A DNA stretch of 64,000 bases from Agrostemma githago (taxonomy: Eukaryota > Streptophyta > Magnoliopsida > Caryophyllales > Caryophyllaceae). Shown here piece by piece: positions 44,495-55,263 of the stretch (the first letter of the stretch is position 1; the number at the start of each line of letters is the position of its first letter). The stretch is from NCBI GenBank assembly GCA_958450325.1, contig OY288254.1, positions 32,683,577 through 32,747,576 of the forward strand. The letters run 5' to 3'. Position numbers and translations under genes: made by a program. The notes beneath the pieces are model-generated. The model saw only the letters and a list, made by a program, of their open reading frames with translations. It was not told where the DNA came from and did no database searches.

Positions 44495-46787
44495 ACTCCC
44501 CCACACTTAACCATTACTCGCCCTCGAGTAAACACGAACTAACTACTAAACTAATAAAAACTAATATACTAGCCGAGCGGGTTTTAGCGCACCCTACGCC
44601 CTTTCAACTCACGCGAGTACACTTTAGAGGAAAAGTGCACTCCGCAAGGCAAGTAAGGTCTTGCGACAAAACTGTGGATGCAACCGGACACAAAAACACA
44701 TAAACAAACAAACATACAAACAAACAAACAATCGGTTGCACCCAAAAAGAAAAAAATACCGCTTCCCTCAAACAAGCGGTGAAGAAAGCACCGGTTAAGG
44801 ACTCAAGGCAAGTGACAATGTTCTCTAACTAATAATACAAATCGATATGAACTAAACCCTAATAGTATGACAACAAAGCAATAAAAACGTTGATGACTTA
44901 CCTAGGTTCCTCCTAACCTTCTAAGAATGTACTACGGGACGATCGGCGGGATGGAAAAAGGATGAACCACGGTGTTAGTCGACACTTTAGGTAAGTGAGA
45001 CCCCGCCCCCTTTAGCGATAAGCCAAGAGGGTCGTCCCATGCTCAAAAATCGCCCAACTAGTCCAAGTAAAAAGGTGGATATGATTGCAAAATGAGGGAA
45101 GACCGATCATTACCGCTATCATCCTTCCTAGGGACTCGGTCCTTTGGTAGGCTCTTCACAATAACGATCGGAAAAGGGCTTATTTTTGAGATGGTGGGAA
45201 TCTTTTTGTGAGACGATTTTCTTTTGGCATTTTTTTCTCTTTTGCACTTGGCTTTTTAAGCTTCTATGCCATATCTTTTTCTTCTTTTGTATTTTCTTTT
45301 TCATTTGTTGTGCCTTTTTTCTTTTTCTTCTTTCTTTTCTTTCTTTTCTTTCTTTCTTTTTGTTTTTCTTTCTTTTTTTCTTTCTTTTGACTTGGCTTGC
45401 CTTTTGGATAATTCTTGTATTGTAGGCAATTCTTGCAACCAAGTAAGAAACATCAAACAGTTGCAACTTATTTGTGGAAAATGTGTAGAGGGTAGGGAAA
45501 TGGGTGAGTCGGGGAGCGTCCTTCCCTTCAAACCCACGAAAAGGTGGAAAACTTGGACTAATCAAACAATTTCGAACGCGTTCACCTAAGAGATGGGACT
45601 CGGCAACCAAGGCCTTTTCACTCTGTGGGTGGTCATAGTGGTCAAAATGCAAATCCCGTAGTAAATCCCTAGTAGACTAGGTGGACTCAAGGTAAAGGAC
45701 CAACGAAACTATTGATTTAGGGTCATTCTACTAGACTAAAGTCCAAGACTCAATTCACATCACTAGAAAGGGAAAGTAAACACTTGCTCACTAGCCTCAA
45801 AACCGGGTTTTCGAAAACCTTTTTTTACACAAGACACAAACTACACAATACAAAACAAGACGCAACTAAAACGAAAGAAAATGAGACAGAGATGACAAAA
45901 AAAAAACAAAACAAACACACAAAGAGAACAAACACCACCCCGAACTTCCAAACAAGCCACCAAATCAACCTCAAACTCTACAAAGCTCCACCCGAGCACA
46001 CATCATCACAAATTCTCCTCCAAACTCCACAAGAGATAAAGAGGAAAAAGGGATAAAAATATGTTACCGGATGTCTTGAAAGCCCTCCAAAATTAACGGT
46101 GATTAAGCTACCTACAAGGAGAAATGGAGGCAAAACACGCGCAACACAACAAAAATACGACACAACGACACAAAAGGAAAAGACACAAAGGGAAAATCTT
46201 TTTGATTTTTGTGAAAAAATTTCAAATTTTTAGGGTTTTTTTTAAAGATTTTTTCGAAAAAACTACAAAAATAAAACTAAACTATGCTAGGATATCGCTC
46301 CCCCACACATAAACCGAGAAATGTCCTCATGCTCGATCGGTAGTGTGTGGAGACACTAAAAAGAAAAGAAACTACAAAAATAAAGCTAAAAACCAAAATA
46401 AAGGTGAAGAAGAGGGAATGTGTCCGGCCGAGGTGTAGTCAAGTCACTATGTGCCGAGACGAGAAAAGATATGGACGGGGGAAGAAATAAAAAGAAGGAA
46501 ATAAAAGGAAATGGGAGGGGAGGACTAGGTGTAATCAAGTCATCTAGCCCGGATTCCGCCCGAATCCGACTAAATCCTAGAAAAGGTGAAAATTCTTGCA
46601 AATTTGGATTTTGAAATGACTCTCGATGTAGTCACGTCATCGAGAGTCGGGAGCAACGACTACCAAGGCCCCGAGGGCCACCATGACTCAAAAATGGATA
46701 AAGGGAAGGGGAACACACTAAAGGAGAAAAGTCACAAAAGACGGAAAAGAAAGGATAGTCGCCTTACCAATCGGTTAGCAACTCACT
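44495..46787 (-). other. element D 3' internal region
   Basis: Non-coding and colinear with the C 3' region. Features are an (AAAC)n run near 44700-44735, a T/C-rich tract at 45210-45440 (complement of the Lys-codon-rich stretch) and an internal polypurine-like copy at about 46296-46312. The micro-ORF matching 42054-42122 ends at its left edge on the minus strand. The long Lys/Arg and Phe ORFs across the tract are low complexity. Confidence 0.75.
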
Positions 46788-47020
46788 AACTCCATCGTCT
46801 CAATGATCAATAACGGCACACTGCTTGTCTTCATCATGGTTATTCCTCTTCCTTCTCGATATGGTTGCATGGTTGAAGTAGTAAGCTTGCAATGGTATAA
46901 GGAGGTGGGATTTGATGCGAAACTCGGTGTATAGTGAAGAGAAAATGAGATGAATGTATGTATATGAAGTGTAGGGGTCATATGATAAGTGCAAGGGTAG
47001 GTAGGGAGGTTGGGAGGGGG

Positions 47021-47268
47021 TATAAAGTGGTAGGGTGGGCTCACACGGCAAAGAAGAGGCAAAAGGAGGAGCAGGGCACCATCCCGGTCGGTATGGATGG
47101 TCCCGGTCGGGATGACACACCATTCCCGGTCGGGAAGCTTCGTTCCCGGTCGGGATCACACTCCAGAAAACCCAATTTTGGGCACCCTCATCCCGATCGG
47201 GATGACATCCTTCCTAGTCGGGATGGCTCATCCTTCCCGGTCGGGATGATTTCTTCCCGGCCGGGAAG
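47021..47268 (-). promoter_or_regulatory. element D internal dyad array with a TATA-like box
   Basis: About eight sites lie between 47080 and 47268, including CATCCCGATCGGGATG (47189-47204) and CTTCCCGGCCGGGAAG at the 47268 end. On the minus strand they are followed by CCACTTTATACCCCC (47016-47030). Element C has only two sites at this position, so the array length is variable. Confidence 0.55.
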
Positions 47269-47648
47269 AGTCTTCTAACCCTTCATATTCTTAATAGCTT
47301 CACCCACAACAACGAGACCTAGAATCTCGTCCCCAAAAGCTTAAGAAAAGCTCAAAAACCCGACTTCCTTGCTCAAAAACCATGCCCTATCAATAACCAC
47401 TCCTCTCTAAGATTCATCTTCACTTCACACCTATCAAATAAGCTCAAAACATCATCAAAATCCCTCCCTCACATCGCTCAAGAAAATTCCAAATTACAAG
47501 AGTTCCACGAAACACGCAAATCCTAAAAACAAATACACAAATAACACAATTACAATCACAAAAGCTCAAGAGAAGAGGGAAAGGGGAATATACAACATGA
47601 CGGTTCTTTAGGAACTCCGTCAAACCGAGGATGGTGGGCTCTTCCTTC

Positions 47649-49029
47649 TTATCCATAGCCATCAAGGGCTCGGAAGAGCAAGTCAAACGCACGAGCCACA
47701 TCATAATGAGGGCTCAAGCTAACGAGCCAAACTACCCTCCATGGCCTCCAAGGTGGAGGCAAGAAGTAGTAATCCAAAGACCCAACGTCATTTTTCATGT
47801 TGTCTTCGGGGTCTATCAATCCTACAAGCTTTACCGACCTCTTCCTCCCTAAGTATCGTCTCCTAGCACAACCAAAGCTTGAATTTCTAACACAAGGGTC
47901 AAAAAGGAGTTTAACCCTCTTCTTCTCATCAAGCAAACCCAAGTCATCAACAAGTTCCGGCCCAATATCTCCAAATCCTAAAACATCGTTCTTCCCCACA
48001 TCATCAATAAGAAGAGATTTAAAACTCATGCAAGGGGTTTCAACCTCCTCTAAACCAAGATCCAAATTACACACAAGGGGTTCACAATATTTTATTGGAT
48101 TATCACATATGGGCGACTTGATTTCTTCATTCATGTCGCATGACTTCACAACACTTATCACCTCACTCAACTCATCCCAAAGTTCTATATCCTCTACAAT
48201 AGGCTCATACGAAGCGGCATGAAGCTCAAGAGGAGGGCAAGCGGAGGAGATTGAAGGTTCAACAAGTATAGAGGGGGTAGATTGTTGACTTTCCTCTACT
48301 ATATCGATGTTTTCATCAATGAAACTCTTCAAATTCCCACTATCCTCACCCAATTCTTCACCAAAAACTCTTCCATCAAGGATTATCTCCTCTTTCGCCT
48401 CTTCTTGGGTTGTTCAAAAGATATTTCACTTCCAAAAGGAGCTTCATCGGTGGCTTCGTGATTAGGTTGCTCCCTTTGCTCAAGTGAGCGCCCTTCATCT
48501 AATTGTGACGTTCGGGATAAAAACATTATCGTTTTAACCGATAACGCATTTAATCGAGCATCCATCGCCTCGGTTTCCCTTTGATATTGGGCCATGAATT
48601 CATCTTGGTTCTTTTGCATTGAATTGTCATTTCTTGTTGGCTCCTTTGCAATTGAAGAATCGATTTATATAACTCCAAGTTGGGCATTTGGTGGTCATTG
48701 GGGTTTTGGAGTGCTACTTGGTAGTGAGGTTGAGGTGGTTGGTAATATGGTGGGTTTTGGGGAAATTGGCTTCCATAAGAAGAAATATGATGAGGCATGG
48801 TGGGTTCACGATGGTAATTTGAGTAACAACCACCACGATCACAAGGTTGATAAGCACTCACTCGATGGAAGCCACTTCCATATCCTTGAAGCTCGTACCC
48901 ACGGGTTTCTTGATAACCCGATGAAGCTTGGTGGTAGTTCGAAGACATCACGGCATAGTCTCGATTCATTGAGGAATAGGAGTAGCTTGTTGTGGCTTCT
49001 ATGGGTGGGGAGTTTAGATCAAACCTCAT
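47649..49029 (-). pseudogene. orphan ORF of element D, frameshifted
   Basis: This is homologous to 39933-41369 from MRFDLNSPPIEAT to LDGYG. The reading runs 49029 to about 48605, shifts by one lost base (near 48617), continues to about 48405, then shifts again at a 13-bp loss, and finishes in 48353-47649. There is also a deletion of about 30 bp in the Tyr/Pro-rich part. The downstream acidic and basic parts are well kept at protein level. Confidence 0.88.
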
Positions 49030-49311
49030 GATATACTCAAAAATCGTGGCTTGTACCCGGTTGAGGACCTCTCAATCTAGCAACTGTCCGTTAAAGCGGC
49101 TCTAAGTCGTAAAGAAGAAGATGGTCACCACCTCTAGGCACAAACTGTAGACTAAGAGCAAACGTGAGAAGTCTAGTGCTTTTGGGCACTAGACAATAAG
49201 GAAATAAACTTCGCACACACAAGAAGAAAAGGAACAAAAACAAAAAACAAAAAACAAAAAAACAAAAGACAAAGTCAAGTAGATAGGCAAACAAGGTCTA
49301 AACTAGCACCG

Positions 49312-49329
49312 TCCCCGGCAACGGCGCCA
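49312..49329 (-). promoter_or_regulatory. element D primer binding site (tRNA-Asp type)
   Basis: The minus strand reads TGGCGCCGTTGCCGGGGA, identical to the site in C, 3 bp from the LTR end at 49333. Confidence 0.92.
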
Positions 49330-50353
49330 AATTGATGGGAGGGATTTGTCGTGGATCCCCACCAACAAATAAAAACTAACTAATCCTAACACGTAGATAG
49401 GGCAAGTCGGGTCGAGTCCACGGGGACGGTAAGAGGTGTCTAGACTAAGGTCTACCCAAATACAAGACTAGATCACAAGGCTAAGCTACGACTAAGAATA
49501 AACTAAGACTAAAGGAAACAATGACAAGAATGATGGAGAAATATAATAGGGAAAGAATAGGGTTAGGTCGGGTTCATAAGTGTAGTAGGATAGTTGGGAG
49601 ATCGATGGTGCAAGGTTCACTTAGTTACTAAGGTTGGTCCGCGCTCTCGCGTCAAAGCCTATGTCCGCACTCTCGTGTCAAAGACAAAACCCGAATACTT
49701 ATGCAAGATGTTACCCAATACATAAGGATTCAACCACAAATCAATCACACAATGAGAAGAGGAAGACAAGCAAGAGAAGTATTTGCAACTACTACTCTAA
49801 CAAGCATTTCAACAAACACATAGTGTGCATAATATGTGACTAGTAACAAAGAATCCACCTTTACTCACAATTAAACCCTAATCATCCATAATCAACACTT
49901 AATCCACCTACTAACCCCACAAAAAGTCTACTCACACATAATAAAACTAATACTAACCATAACAAGAGAAATCAACACAAACAACAAAACATCCATAATG
50001 AAACTAGTGAAAACTATGAACAATGAACAATACAATGAACAAAGATTAAAACTTGAATGATAAAACAAGATTAAGAGAAGGGAAAAGAGATATTATACCA
50101 TACTAGAATATGAATGGAAGAAGGAAAAATTGCATAAAAGAGAAAACCCAAATACATCAACCAAGGTTGTCAATCTTGGTAAAGATCTTCAGGAATTCAA
50201 TTAATACAAGGATTAAACTAGGATTAAGGATTAACTAAGGACTAATCTACACTAATCTAGGCTAATCTAACCTAAAAATTGTCTAGGGTTTAGTGGGTAA
50301 TGAAGAACATAACATAAGATTACAAGAGGAGGGGGGGGTATATATAGGCTTAC

Positions 50354-51134
50354 TGATCCGAATCAAGGAGCTACCAAAGAGTTCAATAAAGTCACCTTAG
50401 CTCCTCTTGTTCTTAGTTCAGCCACACTAGCACCTCTTACCAGCTTAGTAGTGTGCCTACTACAATTAGTGAGCTAGCTCGTGTGTGAGCTGAATAAAGG
50501 AGAAAATAATCAAGGTAATATGAAGACATTAACTTGGGTTCACACTCATTCAAGCATGGGAAGTGTACTGAAGTTATGAAGGTATTTGAGGTTGATTGTG
50601 TTCACATAGTGTGCACATCCTCAAGCTTTGTTTATGGCTCCATGTTCACACAAGTGTGCCGTGGCTGATGCTCTTTGTTAGAGCTTTGTTATTAGCTCCT
50701 AGTTTACATAGCATTGTTATTAGCTCCTAGTTCACATAAGGTGTAAGCTTTGTTTTTGTCACCCTAACCAGCCGGTTTAAGGGTCTTGTTGTAGGCTATA
50801 TATAGCCATCTATTTGAATGAATAAGACATCCAATATTGAAATCAAAAACCTGAGTAAAGCTAAGCTTTCTTTTACGTCCTTGTTGCTTACAAGACAAAG
50901 TCTAGAGTTAGTCGCGTTACAAGCTCTAAACTCGCTACTTCAATCGCGTTGTTTGATTTAGCACCCGCTTTGTTGAAGTATAGGTCTACTTCACCTAGCA
51001 CACTATCCTTGGTTACGGTTTATTCATCCTCAAACTAACCTTTTCAATCTGTTTTGGTTACTTTGTTTACATTCCATTTCAGTATACTAATCATTCTTCA
51101 CATTCTTGTTCAAAGTTCATATCAACTCACATCA
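50354..51134 (+). repeat. gag-protease element 5' LTR
   Basis: 781 bp, TGATCCGAATCAAGGAGC...CTCACATCA. The TATA box sits in a perfect 14-bp palindrome, GGCTATATATAGCC, at 50794-50807. Confidence 0.95.
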
Positions 51135-51138
51135 TTAG

Positions 51139-51150
51139 TGGTATCAGAGC
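51139..51150 (+). promoter_or_regulatory. gag-protease element primer binding site
   Basis: TGGTATCAGAGC, the initiator-Met-tRNA primer site, lies 4 bp after the LTR. Confidence 0.93.
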
Positions 51151-51175
51151 TTTGGTCATCCATTATACGTAAAGC

Positions 51176-51742
51176 ATGGCAGGAGTGTTGAACTTTGAAT
51201 ATCCTACCTTCCTGGAACAACTAAAGAAGGCGTTGGAGAACTTCCAGCCCAAAAATTCTCGCTTCCAACCAAGAAGGGAACCGGTGGACAAGATCAAGGT
51301 AAATGAACTTCCTGAGTTCAATGGTGGTACTGATCCTGAAGTTTACATGGAATGGGAAAGAAACATGGAGAAGCTCTTTGACTTCAAGGACTTCGAGGAC
51401 GAAGAGAGGTGCAAATACGCCATTCTAAAGCTAAGCAAAGGGGCTTCCCTTTGGTATGAAGGGCTTAAGGTACAACGCACCAGAAATGGAAAGGGTAAGA
51501 TTACTTCTTGGGAGTCCTTAAAACGTAAACTACGTAAGAGGTATGTCCCAACTACGCACAATTTATCCTTATACAAAAAGATTGCTAACCTTATACAAGG
51601 AAAAATGAGTGTTAGTGAATACATAGAAGAATTTGAGAACTTGGTTCTAATGGGAGAAGTAGAAGAAAATGAAGAGATAAAAATGGCTAGGTTCTTACGC
51701 GGGTTAAATCGTAGTATAGCTAATACGGTTGATTTATTCTGA
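51176..51742 (+). CDS. Gag N-terminal part (capsid-like)
   Basis: 188 codons from the first ATG after the primer site. It has the Retrotrans_gag core: PEFNGGTDPEVYMEWERNMEKLF, then ASLWYEGLK, LKRKLRKRYVP and MSVSEYIEEFENL. It would build the virus-like particle. The end RSIANTVDLF is not natural: the following nucleotides continue the gag sense in the overlapping ORF at 51729 in another frame. This is a single frameshift, either a mutation or an unusual recoding site. Confidence 0.87.
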   Translation: MAGVLNFEYPTFLEQLKKALENFQPKNSRFQPRREPVDKIKVNELPEFNGGTDPEVYMEWERNMEKLFDFKDFEDEERCKYAILKLSKGASLWYEGLKVQRTRNGKGKITSWESLKRKLRKRYVPTTHNLSLYKKIANLIQGKMSVSEYIEEFENLVLMGEVEENEEIKMARFLRGLNRSIANTVDLF

Positions 51743-53639
51743 TTTTGATACCTTGTGTGGGTTGTGTCTAAAAGTTGAAGCACAAGGGAAGGGAAAACAT
51801 GAGGGTGAGTCTAGTAAGAGTCATACTTGGTCTCGAACGGATGATGGTAATAGAGTCAATCCTACTAATATTAATCAACCCCTTATTGTTAAGAATAACC
51901 CCGCACCCCCACCTCAATCTACCACCAAAACAACCACTGAAACTAGTCTCTCTAAAGTGCGTTGTTTCAAGTGTCAAGGGTTTGGTCACTACAAAAACGC
52001 TTGTCCAAATAAAAGAGTTGTGACCTTAAGAGAAGTAATCACTGTTAGGGATGAATTATGGGAAGAGGAACAACATATAGGGGCTGTTTTCAATGTTAAC
52101 GAGGAAGAGGAAGAGGAAGAGGAAGAGGAAAATATTGAGGCTTATGAACCCCCGGCTTATGACACACTCTTAGTACTACGTACTCTACATGCTAACCCCA
52201 TTCAACATGACACCGAACAAAGAGACCAACTATTCCATACTAAGTGTCAAGTTAAAGATAAATGGTGTAGTTTAATCATTGATGGAGGTAGTTGTACCAA
52301 CGTTGCCTCAACTGAAATGGTAGACAAACTAGGTCTAGCTACTACTAATCACCCTAACCCTTATGCACTTCATTGGTTAAACAACGGGAACAAGGTAAGG
52401 GTCACTAAACAAGTGAGGGTTGGCTTGACCATGGGTTCCTACGTTGATGAGGTTTTGTGTGATGTTATTCATATGGATGCTTGTCACATACTATTAGGCC
52501 GTCCTTGGCAGTTTGATAGGGACGTAGTTCACCATGGGAGGAGGAATGAGTATGAATTGAGTGATAAGGGAAAGAAAATTGTACTCAAACCCATGACACC
52601 TCAAAACGTATGCAATATGTTAACCAATCGAGTCGGAAAACCCAACCTCTCAATGTTTGCTAGTAAAAATATGGGAGAACATGCTATAGAAGAGGGGGAG
52701 TTTGATGCCGTCAAGACCACTAAAGAGGAACCAGCTAAGGTTAATAGTGGTTGTGAAGGGAAACAATCTGAAGAGTGGCTAAAGAAACTAGGTGTTGACA
52801 TTCCTATTAAGATACCAGCTTGTTTGGCACTTAATAGAGATCATGGATTCTTAAAGGATGAAGATGGGAAAAACAATGTCATGGCTAAGGCTTCATCTTG
52901 TCAATACACACACTCATCCACCATAGATGCAAGCACGCTTGGAATTGAGACCTTGAAGGAATATTACTCCACGGAGGTTGATATACTCACCAAGTGCAAG
53001 ACTGTTACTCTTAACACTTTTGATGAGTTTGTTTTGCAGGACGATCTTCTTCCTAAAGAGAACCATTTTTGTGTCCCAAAACATCCTATTTCAGAGTGTA
53101 TAACTAGAGAAGCTCAAGGAGGAGGACCAGCTGTAGGTTATGACATAACCAGGGCCTTAGAGACGTGGAAGGAGCACTTCCTTTTGCTAAGAACACAAGG
53201 GAGTAATCTAAGCATCATGAGCAAATACTTAACAAGTCCTTTCCCAAAGAGTCCCCTCAAACCAAGAGAGTACTTGCCATCCTCCATAATGACTCACCTC
53301 AGTGTTTGTTACACAACGGATGAAGCTGTCAAGAGAAAGACCAGATTGATGTCCCAAACAGAAGCTCCATACAAGGGAAACAACCATGGTTGCAAGATGA
53401 AGTTACCGGATAGTTATGAAGAGCATACCACGTCCAAAGTGGGAGATTTTGCTCTTTATCTTGATGAAGATGACTTTTCAGAATTGAGGACAATTCCTTT
53501 TCAAGGGGGAGGAGATGATCCGAATCAAGGAGCTACCAAAGAGTTCAATAAAGTCACCTTAGCTCCTCTTGTTCTTAGTTCAGCCACACTAGCACCTCTT
53601 ACCAGCTTAGTAGTGTGCCTACTACAATTAGTGAGCTAG
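51729..53639 (+). CDS. Gag C-terminus and protease with an RT-less tail
   Basis: 636 codons, running 124 bp into the 3' LTR. A CCHC zinc knuckle is at residues 79-92 (CFKCQGFGHYKNAC) and a run of Glu at about 125-134. The aspartic protease motif LIIDGGSCTN has its catalytic aspartate at 185, and the distal block ILLGRPWQFDRDV follows. After about residue 290 gypsy elements would lead into RT; instead there are about 300 residues with no RT motif. Some short blocks look like pol linker (NGxK, WLKKLGVDIP). The tail is uncharacterised. Confidence 0.83.
   Translation: MIYSDFDTLCGLCLKVEAQGKGKHEGESSKSHTWSRTDDGNRVNPTNINQPLIVKNNPAPPPQSTTKTTTETSLSKVRCFKCQGFGHYKNACPNKRVVTLREVITVRDELWEEEQHIGAVFNVNEEEEEEEEEENIEAYEPPAYDTLLVLRTLHANPIQHDTEQRDQLFHTKCQVKDKWCSLIIDGGSCTNVASTEMVDKLGLATTNHPNPYALHWLNNGNKVRVTKQVRVGLTMGSYVDEVLCDVIHMDACHILLGRPWQFDRDVVHHGRRNEYELSDKGKKIVLKPMTPQNVCNMLTNRVGKPNLSMFASKNMGEHAIEEGEFDAVKTTKEEPAKVNSGCEGKQSEEWLKKLGVDIPIKIPACLALNRDHGFLKDEDGKNNVMAKASSCQYTHSSTIDASTLGIETLKEYYSTEVDILTKCKTVTLNTFDEFVLQDDLLPKENHFCVPKHPISECITREAQGGGPAVGYDITRALETWKEHFLLLRTQGSNLSIMSKYLTSPFPKSPLKPREYLPSSIMTHLSVCYTTDEAVKRKTRLMSQTEAPYKGNNHGCKMKLPDSYEEHTTSKVGDFALYLDEDDFSELRTIPFQGGGDDPNQGATKEFNKVTLAPLVLSSATLAPLTSLVVCLLQLVS
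53502..53515 (+). promoter_or_regulatory. gag-protease element polypurine tract
   Basis: AAGGGGGAGGAGA directly precedes the 3' LTR and lies within the coding frame of the upstream ORF. Confidence 0.8.
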
Positions 53640-54296
53640 CTCGTGTGTGAGCTGAATAAAGGAGCAAATAATCAAGGTAATATGAAGACATTAACTTGGG
53701 TTCACACTCATTCAAGCATGGGAAGTGTACTGAAGTTATGAAGGTGTTTGAGGTTGATTGTGTTCACATAGTATGCACATCCTCAAGCTTTGTTTATGGC
53801 TCCATGTTCACACAAGTGTGCCGTGGCTGATGCTCTTTGTTAGTGCTTTGTTATTAGCTCCTAGTTTACATAGCATTGTTATTAGCTCCTAGTTCACATA
53901 AGGTGTAAGCTTTGTTTTTGTCACCCTAACCAGCCGGTTTAAGGGTCTTGTTGTAGGCTATATATAGCCATCTATTTGAATGAATAAGACATCCAATATT
54001 GAAATCAAAAACCTGAGTAAAGCTAAGCTTTCTTTTACGTCCTTGTTGCTTACAAGACAAAGTCTAGAGTTAGTCGCGTTACAAGCTCTAAACTCGCTAC
54101 TTCAATCGCGTTGTTTGATTTAGCACCCGCTTTGTTGAAGTATAGGTCTACTTCACCTAGCACACTATCCTTGGTTACGGTTTATTCATCCTCAAACTAA
54201 CCTTTTCAATCTGTTTTGGTTACTTTGTTTACATTCCATTTCAGTATACTAATCATTCTTCACATTCTTGTTCAAAGTTCATATCAACTCACATCA
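53516..54296 (+). repeat. gag-protease element 3' LTR
   Basis: 781 bp, almost identical to the 5' LTR. The TATA dyad is repeated at 53956-53969. CTTAC follows at 54297-54301. Confidence 0.95.
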
Positions 54297-54347
54297 CTTA
54301 CAATGAATAATGAGAAGAAAAGAAGTGAGGCGGAGCTGCAGGTGGCC

Positions 54348-54494
54348 CATCTCGGCCGAGATGAGATGGTCTTGCCCGAGGTGGGACCCATCTCGGCCGA
54401 GAATACCTCTTTCTCGCCCGAGACGGCCCATCAGTGGCTCGTCTTTGCCTGCACTCCTACCCGACCGAGAAGGCTACTCTTCCCGCCCGGGATG
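54348..54494 (-). promoter_or_regulatory. element D 5' LTR dyad array
   Basis: It starts with the perfect palindrome CATCTCGGCCGAGATG (54348-54363), then ATCTCGGCCGAGA (54390-54402), TTCTCGCCCGAGA (54411-54423) and CCCG-type sites near 54460 and 54479-54494. The TATA box for this LTR (50339-50346) is now about 4 kb away because of the nested element. Confidence 0.65.
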
Positions 54495-54837
54495 GGTCTT
54501 GTAGGCCTCCAATATGATCATAAAGGTCCCTCCTTGCTTCTCATGGGCTTCACATCAACTCTCGGTGCTCGGGATTGAGTCTAAGGGGCTCGGGAATGGG
54601 TCCCAAGGTCTCGGGATCGAATCTAAGGCACCGAGTGATCGTTCCTTCTCTTCGTTGGCTTCAAATGTGTAGGAAACGAGTCGGAATCGTTCCAATTCTC
54701 CATGAATGGTCTTGGGAACCTAAAATGAACTAGAAGAAGCATAAGTAGCCCAGAAACCGCTCCCAAAGAGCGATTTCACAAGAGAAACCGGGACCAAACA
54801 TAACAATTAGGCTTTACAAACTACACTTATCAGATGT

Positions 54838-55263
54838 CTCGGGGTGGTGTTTGTTTTGTTTATATGTTTGTTTTCTCTTCTCTTATTTTGTTTTGTTTTG
54901 TTGTCTTTGTCTCATTTTATTTTGTTTTTGTCGCGTCCTTGTTGTGTCTTGTTTAGTTTGTGTCTAGTGTGTAAAAAGGTTTTCGAAAACCCGGTTTTGA
55001 GGCTAGTGAGCAAGTGTTTACTTTCCCTTTCTAGTGATGTGAATCGAGTCTTGGACTTTAGTCTAGTAGAATGACTTTAAATCAATAGTTTCGTTGGTCC
55101 TTTACCTTGAGTCCACCTAGTCTACTAGGGATTACTACGGGATTTGCATTTTGACCATTATGACCAACCACGGTGTGAAAAGGCCTTGGTTGTCGAGTCC
55201 CGTCTCTTAGGTGACCATGTTCGAAATTGTTTGATTAGTCCAAGTTTTCCACCTTTTTGTGGG
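54838..55263 (+). other. element C internal region, middle part
   Basis: This continues C after the D insertion. It matches element B near 30000-30420 and D (minus strand) near 45540-45930. Non-coding. It ends at the solo LTR H target duplication GTGGG. Confidence 0.85.

Larger units (their letters stand above)
50354..54296 (+). mobile_element. young non-autonomous gag-protease LTR retrotransposon
   Basis: 3943 bp with 781-bp LTRs (50354-51134 and 53516-54296), a Met-tRNA primer site, a gag-protease region, a polypurine tract and a CTTAC target duplication (50349-50353 and 54297-54301). I noticed only about four differences between the LTRs, so it is the youngest insertion here. RT, RNase H and integrase are absent with no remnant, so it depends on a partner element. 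LTR J at 27724 belongs to the same family. Confidence 0.95.
42969..54832 (-). mobile_element. element D: same family as C, inserted into C in opposite orientation
   Basis: The 3' LTR is 42969-44494, the internal region 44495-49311, the primer site 49312-49329 and the 5' LTR 49333-54832 (split by another element). GATGT flanks it at 42964-42968 and 54833-54837. Gene content is the same as C: one orphan ORF, here broken. It must have been mobilised by proteins from elsewhere. Confidence 0.95.
49333..54832 (-). repeat. element D 5' LTR, split by the gag-protease element
   Basis: The LTR pieces are 49333-50353 and 54302-54832. The break falls just downstream (on the minus strand, upstream) of the TATA box and carries a CTTAC target duplication. 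Its dyad array (54348-54494) has one 21-bp unit (54401-54421) that the 3' LTR lacks, and its C-tract is 8 where the 3' LTR has 21. Confidence 0.92.

Noticed and set aside
47797..48222. 141-codon plus-strand ORF, and its counterpart at 40808-41221
   Set aside because: Antisense shadow of the orphan ORF of elements D and C; the sense frame has the conserved start, stop and composition.
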